A DNA stretch of 64,000 nt, taken from Falsiroseomonas tokyonensis (GTDB lineage: Bacteria; Pseudomonadota; Alphaproteobacteria; Acetobacterales; Acetobacteraceae). Each line of letters starts with the position of its first letter. Position 1 is the first letter of the stretch. The stretch covers positions 186,001-250,000 of the forward strand of contig NZ_JAFNJS010000003.1 in NCBI RefSeq assembly GCF_019024325.1. Reading direction: 5' to 3'. The notes beneath the pieces are model-generated. The model made no database searches. It was not told the DNA's origin and saw only the letters and a program-made list of their open reading frames with translations. Shown here in pieces: positions 25,415 through 34,027 of this stretch. Position numbers and translations under genes: made by a program.

Positions 25415-26560
25415 CTAGCGCATCCGCGCCGCCACCCGCAGCAGCGCGAAGCCGCCCAGCATGGCCACCGCCGCCACCGCCAGCGCCGCCTGGGCGCCCA
25501 ACGCCACCAGCAGCGGGGCGAAGATGCCGGGCGCGATCGCCATGGCCCCCGTCACCGGGGCCATCACCCGCCCGGCGACCGTGGCGTAGCCTTCCGTGCC
25601 ATGCAGTTCGATCACGCAGGCCGGGCGCATGACGGACATGATGCCGGAGGCCAGGCCATAGGTCAGCACGAAGACCGGCGCCGCCACCGCGATGCCCAGC
25701 GGCGCCACCAACGGCAGCAGCAAAGCGAGCGGAATCAGCAGCAGCGCGGCGGAGGCGGTGGTCACGGCGCTGAAACGCGACCCGCCCAGCACATCCAGCG
25801 CCCGCGCCGCCACCTGCGCCGGCCCGACCAGCGCCGCCCACCAGATGGCGCTGGCGCGGTCCATGCCCAGCGCCTGCACCAGCAGCACCATATTCGCCAG
25901 GATGGCGCTGCCGACCAGGGTCTGCACGGTGAAGGCAGCGGAAAGCCAGCGCAGCCGGGCCGGCAGTCGCCCGCCGGGCAGCTTCGCCGGCCGGGCGCCG
26001 CGCGGCGCGGCCGGGATGCAGATCCAGTGCAGCGGCAGCGCCACCAGCAGATGCGCCGCGGCCGAGGCCAGCACCGCGCCGCGCCAGCCGAAGGCGGCTT
26101 CCAGCGCCGCCAGCGCCGGCCAGGTGACGGCGGAGGAGAGGCCCGAGGCCAGCGCCAGCAGCCCGAGCCGCCGCCGCGCGCCCTCCGCCCCCAGCGTGGC
26201 GAGCGCGGCATTGGCGGCCTCGGTCAGCGCCAGGGCGCCGGCCAGGCCCATCACCAGGCAGGACACCACCGCCAGCACCGGCCCCTGCGCCAGGGCCAGC
26301 AGCACCAGCCCCGCGGCGAAGGCCAGCGACCCGCAGGCGGTGGCGACCCGGGCGCCGTAGCGGTCGATCGCCCGCCCGACGATGGGCGAAAGCAGCCCCG
26401 CCAGGCCGAGCAGGATGGCGATGCCGAGAAAGGCGCCGCCGGCCGGCAGGCCGAGGTCCCGCTCCATGGCCGGCCCCAGCACACCGGGCAGGAAATAGGC
26501 GGTGCCCCAGCCGAGGATCTGCGTGACGCCGAGCGCGGCCAGGACCAGGCTCGGCCGCAT
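25415..26560 (-). CDS. MFS transporter
   Basis: A 381-aa polytopic membrane protein with about twelve hydrophobic segments. The loop after the second helix reads GRAIDRYGAR, the usual MFS cytoplasmic loop 2-3 motif. The N-terminus VTQILGWGTAYFLPGVLGPAM resembles the monocarboxylate/YbfB-type branch; the substrate is not predictable. The ATG at 26558-26560 lies 5 bases after the stop of the flippase-like gene, so it is part of that operon. Confidence 0.85.
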   Translation of the reverse strand: MRPSLVLAALGVTQILGWGTAYFLPGVLGPAMERDLGLPAGGAFLGIAILLGLAGLLSPIVGRAIDRYGARVATACGSLAFAAGLVLLALAQGPVLAVVSCLVMGLAGALALTEAANAALATLGAEGARRRLGLLALASGLSSAVTWPALAALEAAFGWRGAVLASAAAHLLVALPLHWICIPAAPRGARPAKLPGGRLPARLRWLSAAFTVQTLVGSAILANMVLLVQALGMDRASAIWWAALVGPAQVAARALDVLGGSRFSAVTTASAALLLIPLALLLPLVAPLGIAVAAPVFVLTYGLASGIMSVMRPACVIELHGTEGYATVAGRVMAPVTGAMAIAPGIFAPLLVALGAQAALAVAAVAMLGGFALLRVAARMR

Positions 26561-26565
26561 CGCCC

Positions 26566-26916
26566 TCACGCCGTGGTGGCGAGCAGCACCACGCCGGCCG
26601 AGATCAGGCCGATCGCCATCATCTTGGCCGGCCCCAGGCTTTCCCCGAAGACCGACCAGCCGATCAGCGCGATGACCACGTAGCTGGCCGCCGTGCAGGG
26701 CAGCGCCACCGACATCGGGATCTTTCGCAGCGCAATGATGTAGAGCAGCGCCGCGCCGCCGTAGCAGCCGAGCCCGACAATCGTCTGCCAGCGGAACAGC
26801 TGGTCGACGAAGCCCGCTTCCGCCGCGACGGAGCCGGAGGCGCCAGCCTTCAGCAGGATCTGGCCGATGAGGGAGGTGGTGATGGCGGCGGCCAGCGTCG
26901 CCCAGGCGGTGATCAC
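26566..26916 (-). CDS. small EamA/SMR-type membrane protein, possible lipid-linked sugar flippase
   Basis: A 116-aa protein with four hydrophobic helices and the SMR/EamA signature PMSVALPCTAASYVVIALIGWSVFGE with a Glu before the last helix. Proteins of this size next to an ArnC-like glycosyltransferase often act like ArnE/ArnF, flipping undecaprenyl-phosphate sugars. Translation starts at GTG 26916, overlapping the glycosyltransferase stop (GTGA), so it is translationally coupled. Confidence 0.75.
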   Translation of the reverse strand: MITAWATLAAAITTSLIGQILLKAGASGSVAAEAGFVDQLFRWQTIVGLGCYGGAALLYIIALRKIPMSVALPCTAASYVVIALIGWSVFGESLGPAKMMAIGLISAGVVLLATTA

Positions 26917-27938
26917 CGCGCCGTCCCCCCACCAGCCTGTTCACCGCCCCGCACCACGTCGCGCACCACGCCCTGCGGCTTGCCATTGGCCGAGAGGAAG
27001 GCGCGGCCGACATATTCGCCCAGCACGCCCAGGATCAGGAACTGCACGCCGGCGACCAGCAGCGTCACCGTCATCATCGAGGCCCAGCCGGAGGGGGTTT
27101 CCCCGCGCAGCCCCTCGAAGATCACGATGGCGGCGGCGATCAGCCCGAGCACGCCCATGGCGGCACCGGCCAGGATCGCCATGCGCAGCGGCAGGACGGA
27201 GAAGTTGGTGGCGAGGTTCAGCCAGAGCAGCACCAGCCGCTTCAGCGTGTAGTTGGACCGCCCCTCGGCGCGGGGCAGGTGCTTCACCTCGATGCTGTCC
27301 AGCCGCTGCGTCACCTGCATCAGCAACCCGTCCACATAGGGGTAGGGGCCGGAGTACCTGGCGACTTCCCGCACCGCGAGCGCGGACATGCAGCGGAAGG
27401 AGGAGAGGTAGAGGCCCTTCGGCTTGTCCAGCAGCAGGTCCGCCACGCCATTGGCGAAGCGGCTGCCCAGGTTGCGCCAGCCCTCATGCTCCTTCTTGGC
27501 GTAGCGGGTATAGACCACGTCCCAGCCGCCGAGGCGGGCATGATCATACAGGCGGATGACCTCCTCCGGCGGGTTCTGCAGGTCGTCATCCATGGTGATG
27601 ACGAAGGCGCCGCGGGCCTGGCGCAGGCCGGACATGACGGCGTTGTGCTCGCCGAAGTTGCGGGCATGCTCGACATAGACCAGCGGTACGGTGGCGCTTT
27701 CGGCGAGCGCCCGGCAGACTTCGCCGGAATTGTCCGGGCTGCCATCGTTCACCAGGATGATCTCGAGCCCGCCGGCCGGGCGCAGCGCGGACAGCGCCTC
27801 GACCAGCGCGCCCACCGTGGCGGCGCCGCGATAGACCGGCACGACGATGGACAGGCCGACGGGGGCACTGCCGGAGGACAGGCCCGCCTCCAGATCGGCT
27901 TCGAAAGCCCCCAGGGGCCGGGCGAGGATCTCAGTCAC
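26913..27938 (-). CDS. GT2 polyisoprenyl-phosphate glycosyltransferase (ArnC/DPM1-like)
   Basis: A 341-aa protein: N-terminal GT-A domain (LSIVVPVYRGAATVGALVEA, donor-site VNDGSPDNS, and the metal motif MDDDLQNPPEEV) and two C-terminal membrane helices (from about residue 240). This layout transfers a sugar to undecaprenyl or dolichyl phosphate on the cytoplasmic face. The preferred start is GTG 27938 with GGAGA seven bases upstream, 13 bases after the methyltransferase stop. Confidence 0.9.
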   Translation of the reverse strand: MTEILARPLGAFEADLEAGLSSGSAPVGLSIVVPVYRGAATVGALVEALSALRPAGGLEIILVNDGSPDNSGEVCRALAESATVPLVYVEHARNFGEHNAVMSGLRQARGAFVITMDDDLQNPPEEVIRLYDHARLGGWDVVYTRYAKKEHEGWRNLGSRFANGVADLLLDKPKGLYLSSFRCMSALAVREVARYSGPYPYVDGLLMQVTQRLDSIEVKHLPRAEGRSNYTLKRLVLLWLNLATNFSVLPLRMAILAGAAMGVLGLIAAAIVIFEGLRGETPSGWASMMTVTLLVAGVQFLILGVLGEYVGRAFLSANGKPQGVVRDVVRGGEQAGGGTAR

Positions 27939-27951
27939 GTCGCATTCTCCG

Positions 27952-28707
27952 TCAGGGCCGCGTGCCGATGACAAGGACGGATCCGCCGCCAGGCATGGGG
28001 ATGCCGGCGCCGCCGATCCGCCGCTCGATCTCCGAGACGGCGTGCAGGGTCTTGTCGATCCAGGGGGGGAAGTGGGTCACGTCGCTGGGGGCATCCTCCC
28101 GCGCCTGCAGCACCTTGCGTTGCAGGGCCATCAGCGGCAGCAGCAGGCCGTTCCAGTAGCGGGTGGAAATACCCGTGAAGCCCGCCTGCTCCAGCAGGGC
28201 GCGGGCGCTGCCGGCGGTGTAGCGGCGGGCGGTGTGGACGCGGGCATCATGCGCGCTGCGCAGCCATTCATAGGCCGGCAGGTTCAGCACCACCGTGCCG
28301 CCGGGCCGCAGTACCCGGTGCAACTCCGCCATGCCGCGCGCCGGGTCCACCCCGGCATGGCAGATCACGTCGATGGAGACGGCGGCGCCGAAGCTGGCAT
28401 CGGGGAAGGGCAGGGCATTGGCATCGCCGGCGGTGACCGGGCGGCCGGATTTCTGCACCGCGCGGCGCGCCGCATCGGCCATGTATTCCAGCCCGAAGGC
28501 CGGCCGTTCCGGCAGCTGCTGCGCCAGGCGCAGCAGGAAGCCGCCCGTGCCGCAGCCGGCATCGAGCACGGGCCCGGCGGCGCCGGGGCGGGTGCGAAGG
28601 GCATCGAGGACCCGGGCATGGGCGGCCCGGAACCACCACATGCCGTCCTCGGCCGCGTCCATCAATTCGTATTCTGCGGGTTCCACCACGCTCTTGTGAC
28701 GCCGCAT
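27952..28707 (-). CDS. class I SAM-dependent methyltransferase
   Basis: A 251-aa protein. Motif I is VLDAGCGTGGFLLRLAQ near residue 55, followed by GDANALPFPDASFGAAVSIDV and ELHRVLRPGGTVVLNLPAYEWL, the common UbiE-like/type 11 pattern. The acceptor is unknown; being first in the operon with a GT2 enzyme and a flippase-like protein suggests a lipid-linked glycan. The start is ATG at 28705-28707. Confidence 0.85.
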   Translation of the reverse strand: MRRHKSVVEPAEYELMDAAEDGMWWFRAAHARVLDALRTRPGAAGPVLDAGCGTGGFLLRLAQQLPERPAFGLEYMADAARRAVQKSGRPVTAGDANALPFPDASFGAAVSIDVICHAGVDPARGMAELHRVLRPGGTVVLNLPAYEWLRSAHDARVHTARRYTAGSARALLEQAGFTGISTRYWNGLLLPLMALQRKVLQAREDAPSDVTHFPPWIDKTLHAVSEIERRIGGAGIPMPGGGSVLVIGTRP

Positions 28708-28857
28708 CGGGGCGACGGCAAGGCGGCCCGGCGTCCGCCGTAAGGCGGCGCGTGCCTTCCGCCGCGAGGCGAACTGTCGACTCGCGGGGCAGCCCTGCCG
28801 CATGCGCGCCGCAATGCGGTTGCACCTTAACCAAAGCCCGCCGAGGATGCGGCCGCC

Positions 28858-30474
28858 GTGAGCCTTCCGATGACCCCGAAGCCCCGCCCCAAGCAGGCCC
28901 TGCCCCTGGCTGAGGCGGCGCCCGTGCCGCGCCTGTTCAGCCCCGCCGTGCCGGCGACCCGGGCGCGGCTGCTGCGCGTGCTCGCCCTGCTGCCGGCGCT
29001 GGCCTTCTTCCTGATGGTGCTGACGCCGCCCCTGAACCACGACGTCGCCGCCATCCTGAACTTCGCCGAGCGCTGGGTGGCCGGCGAATCCCTGTTCCGC
29101 GACCTGATCGACGTGAACCCGCCGCTGATCTTCGTGCTGACCGCCATCCCGGCGGTGATCGACCGGATCAGCCCGCTCGACATCGTCCAGTCCTGGCTGC
29201 TCTGCGTGGTGGGGTTGCTGGTCCTGTCCTGGCGGCTCTGCCTACGGCTGCGCCAGGGGATCGAGGAAGGCCCGGTGGAACGGGCCGTGTTGGATGCGCT
29301 GATCCCGCTGGTCCTGGTGATGGTGGCCTATGATGTGGGGCAGCGGGAACACCTGATGGCGCTGTTCGCGCTACCCTACGCGCTGCTGGCGGCGCGCCGG
29401 GCGCAGGGCATCGCCACCTCACGCGGCCTGGGCCTGACGGTGACCATTGCCGCCGCGCTGGGTTTCGCTTTGAAGCCGCATTTCCTGGCGGTGCCGGCGC
29501 TGGTCGAGGCGCTGGTGTTGGTCCATCGCGGCCCCGCCGCGGCGCTGCGGGACCGGCTGCCCTGGCTGATGGCCGCGATCTGGGCGCTGTACCTTGCCAG
29601 CCTGCCGGTCTTCTTCCCGGATTATCTGGGCTTCGTCGTACCGCTGGTGATGGATTTCTACCTGTCCAACGGCGGCATCGGCCTGTTCAACGTGATCTTC
29701 ACGGACAAGTTGGGCGCGGCGCTGCTGGCGCTGCTGGCGGTGCTGTCGATGCTCGCCTGGCGCGGCGCCGGCGTGCCGGCGCGGATGCTGGCGGTGGTGG
29801 GCATTGGCGGCTTCCTCTCCGCCTGGGTGCAGCACAAGGGCTGGTCCTACCATGTGGTGCCCATGGCCATGGCGACCGCGCTGATGGCCGGCTGGATCGT
29901 CGCCCGCTGGTTCGACCGCGCCCTGCCCGCCGGCCGCGCTGAACAGGCTGCGCCGGTGCTCGCCCTGGCCCTGGTGGTGGCGGTGGCCGCGGTGCATGTG
30001 CGCGGCGAAAGCCCCTGGCGGCAGATCTGGTACGGGACGCTCGCGGAAGGCCAACTGACCGCCACGCTGAAGCGGGAGGTGGCCGGGGAGCGGCTGCTGG
30101 TGCTCTCGCCCGATATCTACCCGGTCTATCCGGCGCTGAACTATGCCCGCGCCCGCTCCACCCTGCGGACCATGAACCTGTGGCTGCTGATCGGCGCCTA
30201 TCCCGACTGCCCCGAGGGTGCCCCGCGCTATCGCGAGCCCTGGGAGATGTCCCGCCCCGAATTTTTGGTCTATCGCACCGTGGCCGAGGACTTCGCGCGC
30301 GCGCCGCCGGGCGCCGTGCTGGTGGCGAAGAATTCGGGCATCCCGCGCTGCGGGGCAGAGGATTTCGACCCGATCGCCTACTTCTCCCGCCACCCCGCCT
30401 TCGCCGAGACCTGGCGGCATTATACGCGGGTGGTGCACATGAACGCCTATCTTCTCTACCTGCGTGAGGATTGA
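28858..30474 (+). CDS. polytopic membrane protein, possible GT-C-type glycosyltransferase
   Basis: A 538-aa protein with about ten hydrophobic helices and a soluble C-terminal region of about 140 residues. The first periplasmic loop carries PPLNHDVAAILNFAERWVAGESLFRDLIDVNPPLIF, and acidic residues in this loop are the catalytic feature of GT-C enzymes that use lipid-phosphate sugars. Family is not firmly recognised. It is divergent from the methyltransferase/GT2/flippase operon, which could supply its donor. GTG 28858 is used; ATG 28870 is equally plausible. Confidence 0.65.
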   Translation: MSLPMTPKPRPKQALPLAEAAPVPRLFSPAVPATRARLLRVLALLPALAFFLMVLTPPLNHDVAAILNFAERWVAGESLFRDLIDVNPPLIFVLTAIPAVIDRISPLDIVQSWLLCVVGLLVLSWRLCLRLRQGIEEGPVERAVLDALIPLVLVMVAYDVGQREHLMALFALPYALLAARRAQGIATSRGLGLTVTIAAALGFALKPHFLAVPALVEALVLVHRGPAAALRDRLPWLMAAIWALYLASLPVFFPDYLGFVVPLVMDFYLSNGGIGLFNVIFTDKLGAALLALLAVLSMLAWRGAGVPARMLAVVGIGGFLSAWVQHKGWSYHVVPMAMATALMAGWIVARWFDRALPAGRAEQAAPVLALALVVAVAAVHVRGESPWRQIWYGTLAEGQLTATLKREVAGERLLVLSPDIYPVYPALNYARARSTLRTMNLWLLIGAYPDCPEGAPRYREPWEMSRPEFLVYRTVAEDFARAPPGAVLVAKNSGIPRCGAEDFDPIAYFSRHPAFAETWRHYTRVVHMNAYLLYLRED

Positions 30475-31307
30475 TGTCGCATCAGGATTACGTCGGCCGC
30501 AGCGAGACGCGCGAGGACCGGCTGGACCCGCGGCTGCTGCGCGGCATGGCCGCCACGCTGGGGCGGCCGGCGCCGGAGGAACTGCCGCCGCTCTGGCACT
30601 GGATGTTCTTCCAGGACTGGGTGATGCCGGACCAGGTGGGCCCGGACGGCCACCCGAAGCGCGGCGGCTTCCTGCCGCCGGTGCACGACCTGCCGCGCCG
30701 CATGTGGGCCGGCGGAAGGCTGCGCTTCCACCCCGTGGCGCTGCGGGCCGATGACATCGTCACCCGCACCAGCACCATCCTGAAGGTCGAGGAAAAATCC
30801 GGCGGCTCCGGCCGGCTGGTCTTCGTCACCGTCGCCCATCTGCTGCACGGCCCCGCCGGCCTGGCGGTGGAGGAGGAGCAGGACATCGTCTATCGCGGGG
30901 CGGAGGGCGCCGCGGTGAAGCCCGGCCAGGCGGCGCCCGATTGGCCAGGCGCCGCCACGACTACGGTGCTGCCGGACCCCGTCATGCTGTTCCGCTACTC
31001 CGCGCTGACCGGCAATGGCCACCGCATCCATTACGACCACCCCTATGTGACCGGCGAGGAGGGCTATCCCGGCCTCGTCGTGCATGGCCCGCTGCAGGCG
31101 ACGCTGATGGCGCAGCACGCGCTGGACCATGCGCCGGGCCAGCGCCTGCACAGCTTCGCCTTCCGCGGCCGCCGTCCGGCCTTCGACGGGCGCCGCCTGA
31201 CGGTGCTGGCGAAGATCGAGGGCGAGCAGGTGATGCTGGAAACCCGCGACGAAACCGGCGCCACCTGCATGCAAGCCGAAGCGGTACTGGCCCCGGCGGT
31301 TGGCTGA
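30474..31307 (+). CDS. HTD2/MaoC-type acyl-CoA hydratase (3-methylfumaryl-CoA or mesaconyl-C4-CoA hydratase-like)
   Basis: A 277-aa hot-dog-fold protein with an N-terminal FAS1-like dehydratase part (HWMFFQDWVMPDQVGPDGHPKRGGFLPP) and a C-terminal hydratase part carrying FRYSALTGNGHRIHYDHPYVTGEEGYPGLVVHGPLQA, the typical HTD2/Meh active-site segment with Asn/His. The ATG at 30474 overlaps the preceding TGA by one base. The exact acyl-CoA is uncertain. Confidence 0.83.
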   Translation: MSHQDYVGRSETREDRLDPRLLRGMAATLGRPAPEELPPLWHWMFFQDWVMPDQVGPDGHPKRGGFLPPVHDLPRRMWAGGRLRFHPVALRADDIVTRTSTILKVEEKSGGSGRLVFVTVAHLLHGPAGLAVEEEQDIVYRGAEGAAVKPGQAAPDWPGAATTTVLPDPVMLFRYSALTGNGHRIHYDHPYVTGEEGYPGLVVHGPLQATLMAQHALDHAPGQRLHSFAFRGRRPAFDGRRLTVLAKIEGEQVMLETRDETGATCMQAEAVLAPAVG

Positions 31308-32244
31308 CCGACAAACCGGCACGGCGGCAGCGCGCCCGCTGCTGCCGCTGACCCAGAACACGCTGCGCGGCATCGCCATCATCGTCGCCGGCTATACCGT
31401 GATCTCCGCCGCCGATGCCGCGGTGAAATGGGCCCTGCCGGAGGTGGGCGTGGCGGTGGCCATGATCTGGCGCGGCGTCTTCGGCATGCTGGCCATCGCC
31501 CTGCTGTCGCGCGGGCGCGGGCTGCGCCCGGTGCGCAAGCCGCTGCTGGCGCTGCGGTCCTGCCTGCATTGCGTGGTGACGGTGGCCTTCTACCTGGCCT
31601 GGTTCAACGCCTTCCCGCTCGGCGCCTCCTACGCCGTGAATGCCGCCGCGCCGCTGATCATGACGCTGCTGGCCATCCCGCTGCTGGGGGAGAAGGTGGG
31701 CTGGCGGCGCTGGACCAGCACCTGCGTCGGCTTCGCCGGCGTGATGATCATCCTGCAGCCCGGCGGCGAGCTGTGGCGTTGGGAGGCGGCGATGTTGCTG
31801 GCGGGTGCAGCGACGCTCGGCCTGACGCGGATCTGGACCCGCGTGCTGGCGGCCACCGATACGCCGCAGACCATCGCCTTCTGGCTGCTGGCGGCACATG
31901 TGCCGGTGGGGTTTCTGCTGTTGCCGGTGTTCCCGCCGCTGGGGCCGCTGGTGCCGCGCTGGGACATCTTCGTCTGCCTCGCCTTCCTCGGCATGGCGAA
32001 TGGCTGCGCGCATCTGCTGTTCTCGCGCGCCTTCGCCATCGCGCCGGTCTCGGCCCTCGCCCCCTATGAATACACCACGCTGCTCTGGGGCGGGGTGCTG
32101 GGCTTCGTGATCTGGGCGGAGGTGCCGGCCTGGAACACGCTGGCGGGTGCCGTCGTCGTCATCGGGGCGGGGCTGTACAACCTGCATCGGGAGCAGGTGC
32201 GGCGTCGCGAGGATCGCGCCGCTGCGGCGATGGGGGCGCGCTGA
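31300..32244 (+). CDS. EamA/DMT superfamily transporter (first of two)
   Basis: A 314-aa protein with ten hydrophobic helices and two EamA repeats; the segment IPLLGEKVGWRRW is typical of the family. Likely exporter of a small metabolite. Translation starts at TTG 31300, overlapping the hydratase stop by 8 bases. It shares the pattern PLLGEKVG and APYEYTTLLWGGVLG with the next gene, so the two look like diverged tandem duplicates. Confidence 0.85.
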   Translation: MADRQTGTAAARPLLPLTQNTLRGIAIIVAGYTVISAADAAVKWALPEVGVAVAMIWRGVFGMLAIALLSRGRGLRPVRKPLLALRSCLHCVVTVAFYLAWFNAFPLGASYAVNAAAPLIMTLLAIPLLGEKVGWRRWTSTCVGFAGVMIILQPGGELWRWEAAMLLAGAATLGLTRIWTRVLAATDTPQTIAFWLLAAHVPVGFLLLPVFPPLGPLVPRWDIFVCLAFLGMANGCAHLLFSRAFAIAPVSALAPYEYTTLLWGGVLGFVIWAEVPAWNTLAGAVVVIGAGLYNLHREQVRRREDRAAAAMGAR

Positions 32245-33155
32245 TGGCGCTCCGTCACGATCCCAAGCGCGGCGTGGTCTTCATGCTGCTGGCCTGCGCC
32301 CTGTTCGCGGGGATGAGCGTGCTGGTGAAGGACCTGGCCGGCCGCGTCCATTTCCTCGAGCAGATGTTCTTCCGCAGCTTCTTCGCCCTGCCCGTGGTGG
32401 TGCTGATCGTGGTGCGCCGCATCGGCCTGCGCGGCGACCTGGCGGGCGCGCTGCGCACCCGGCGCTTCCCCGGCCATGTGCTGCGCGCGATGACGGGCAC
32501 GGCGGCGCAGGCCTGTTCCTTCTATGCGCTGGCGCATCTGCCGCTGGCCGAGCATACGGCGCTGACCAACACGACGCCGTTGTTCGTGACCCTGCTGTCG
32601 ATCCCGCTGCTGGGGGAGAAGGTGGGCATCCATCGCGGTGGCGCGGTGGTGGCGGGCTTCTGCGGCATCGTCGTGATCGCGCTGGGGCAGGGCGCCTTCA
32701 CCGGGGATTTCGGCGGCGCGGCGCGCTGGGGCATCCTTGCGGCTCTGGCGCATGGGATGTTCTCCGCCGGCACCACCATGCTGGTGCGCACGCTATCGGC
32801 CACTGAATCCTCGGGCACCATCGTGCTGTGGCAGTCGCTGCTGATGACCTTCTTCAGCCTGTTCTGGCTGCCCTTCGTCTGGGTGACGCCGAGCGTCATG
32901 GACCTGCTGATGCTGGTCGCCATCGGGCTGATCGGCGGCGCGGCGCAGACCCTGCTGACGGAGGCCTGGGCCAGCGCGCAGGTCAGCTTCCTCGCGCCCT
33001 ATTCCTATTCGGCACTGCTCTGGGCGGTGCTGTTCGGCTGGATCGTCTTCGGCGATGTGCCGGGGCTGGCGACTCTGGCGGGCGCCTTGGCGATCGTGCT
33101 GGCCAGCCTCTACATCATGCACCGCGAGATCGTGCTGCGAGGACGGAAACGATGA
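32244..33155 (+). CDS. EamA/DMT superfamily transporter (second of two)
   Basis: A 303-aa protein with ten hydrophobic helices, two EamA repeats and the family segment IPLLGEKVGIHRGG; near the C-terminus APYSYSALLWAVLFGWIVFGDVP. The ATG at 32244 overlaps the previous stop by one base (TGATG). Two adjacent full-length DMT proteins may form a heteromer or export related compounds. Substrate unknown. Confidence 0.85.
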   Translation: MALRHDPKRGVVFMLLACALFAGMSVLVKDLAGRVHFLEQMFFRSFFALPVVVLIVVRRIGLRGDLAGALRTRRFPGHVLRAMTGTAAQACSFYALAHLPLAEHTALTNTTPLFVTLLSIPLLGEKVGIHRGGAVVAGFCGIVVIALGQGAFTGDFGGAARWGILAALAHGMFSAGTTMLVRTLSATESSGTIVLWQSLLMTFFSLFWLPFVWVTPSVMDLLMLVAIGLIGGAAQTLLTEAWASAQVSFLAPYSYSALLWAVLFGWIVFGDVPGLATLAGALAIVLASLYIMHREIVLRGRKR

Positions 33156-34024
33156 GCATCCCCTTCCTGCGGGACGACGCGCTGCGACCGGGGCAGGCGG
33201 TGCAGGTGGCACCCGGCGTGCGGCGCATCCTCTGCGACAATCCCGGCCCCTTCACCTGGCGCGGCACCAATACCTATCTGATCGGCCGCGGGCGGGTGGC
33301 GGTGCTGGACCCCGGCCCGGCAGATGCGACGCAGCTGGAGACCATCCTGCGCGCGACGCAGGGCGAGACCATCACGCATATCCTGGTCAGCCACACCCAT
33401 CGCGACCACTCGCCCGGCGTCGCCGCGCTGCAGGCGGCCACCGGCGCGCGCAGCTACGGCTTCGGCCCGCACCTGACGCCGCCTGAGCAGGGCGGGGAGG
33501 GCGGCGACCATGACTTCCGGCCCGATGTGACGCTGGCCGATGGCGAGATGCTGGAAGGCGACGATTTCCGCCTGACCGCGCTCCACACGCCCGGCCATTG
33601 CGCCAACCACCTGTGCTTCGCGCGGGAGGATGGCGTGGTGTTTTCCGCCGACCATGTGATGAGCTGGTCCACCACGGTCGTCAGCCCGCCGGATGGCGAC
33701 ATGGCGGCCTATATGGACTCGCTGGGAAAACTGGCGGCACGGGAGGCGAGCCTCTATCTGCCTGGCCACGGCCCGCCCCTGCCGAACCCCGCGCCCTTCG
33801 TCGCGGCGCTCGCGGCGCATCGGCTGGAACGCGAGGCGAAGGTGCTGGACGCGCTGCGCGCCGCCCGCCGCGCCACGGCGCTGGAGCTGGTGCCGCAAGT
33901 CTATGGCCCGGTGCTGGAGCCACGGCTGGTGCCGGCGGCGGCGCGCAGCCTGCTGGCGCATCTGATCAAGCTGGCGGCCGAGGGGCAGGCCCTGCGGGAC
34001 GGGGAAAGCTTCGAGCCGCGCTGA
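33152..34024 (+). CDS. metallo-beta-lactamase-fold hydrolase (LACTB2/glyoxalase-II-like)
   Basis: A 290-aa protein with the metal motif SHTHRDHSPG (HxHxDH), a further His in LHTPGHCANHLCF, Asp in FSADHVM and His in YLPGHGPPLP. The C-terminal helical domain (from about 215) is like the winged-helix end of LACTB2-type enzymes. The substrate could be a thioester or RNA; context (acyl-CoA hydratase) slightly favours a thioester. It starts at ATG 33152 overlapping the previous stop (ATGA) and ends the operon. Confidence 0.85.
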   Translation: MSIPFLRDDALRPGQAVQVAPGVRRILCDNPGPFTWRGTNTYLIGRGRVAVLDPGPADATQLETILRATQGETITHILVSHTHRDHSPGVAALQAATGARSYGFGPHLTPPEQGGEGGDHDFRPDVTLADGEMLEGDDFRLTALHTPGHCANHLCFAREDGVVFSADHVMSWSTTVVSPPDGDMAAYMDSLGKLAAREASLYLPGHGPPLPNPAPFVAALAAHRLEREAKVLDALRAARRATALELVPQVYGPVLEPRLVPAAARSLLAHLIKLAAEGQALRDGESFEPR

Positions 34025-34027
34025 ATC

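Noticed and set aside
25209-25841. A 210-codon minus-strand frame overlapping the DUF3574 and MFS genes
   Set aside because: It shares sequence with two well supported genes in another frame and is Gly/Ala/Arg-rich without motifs.
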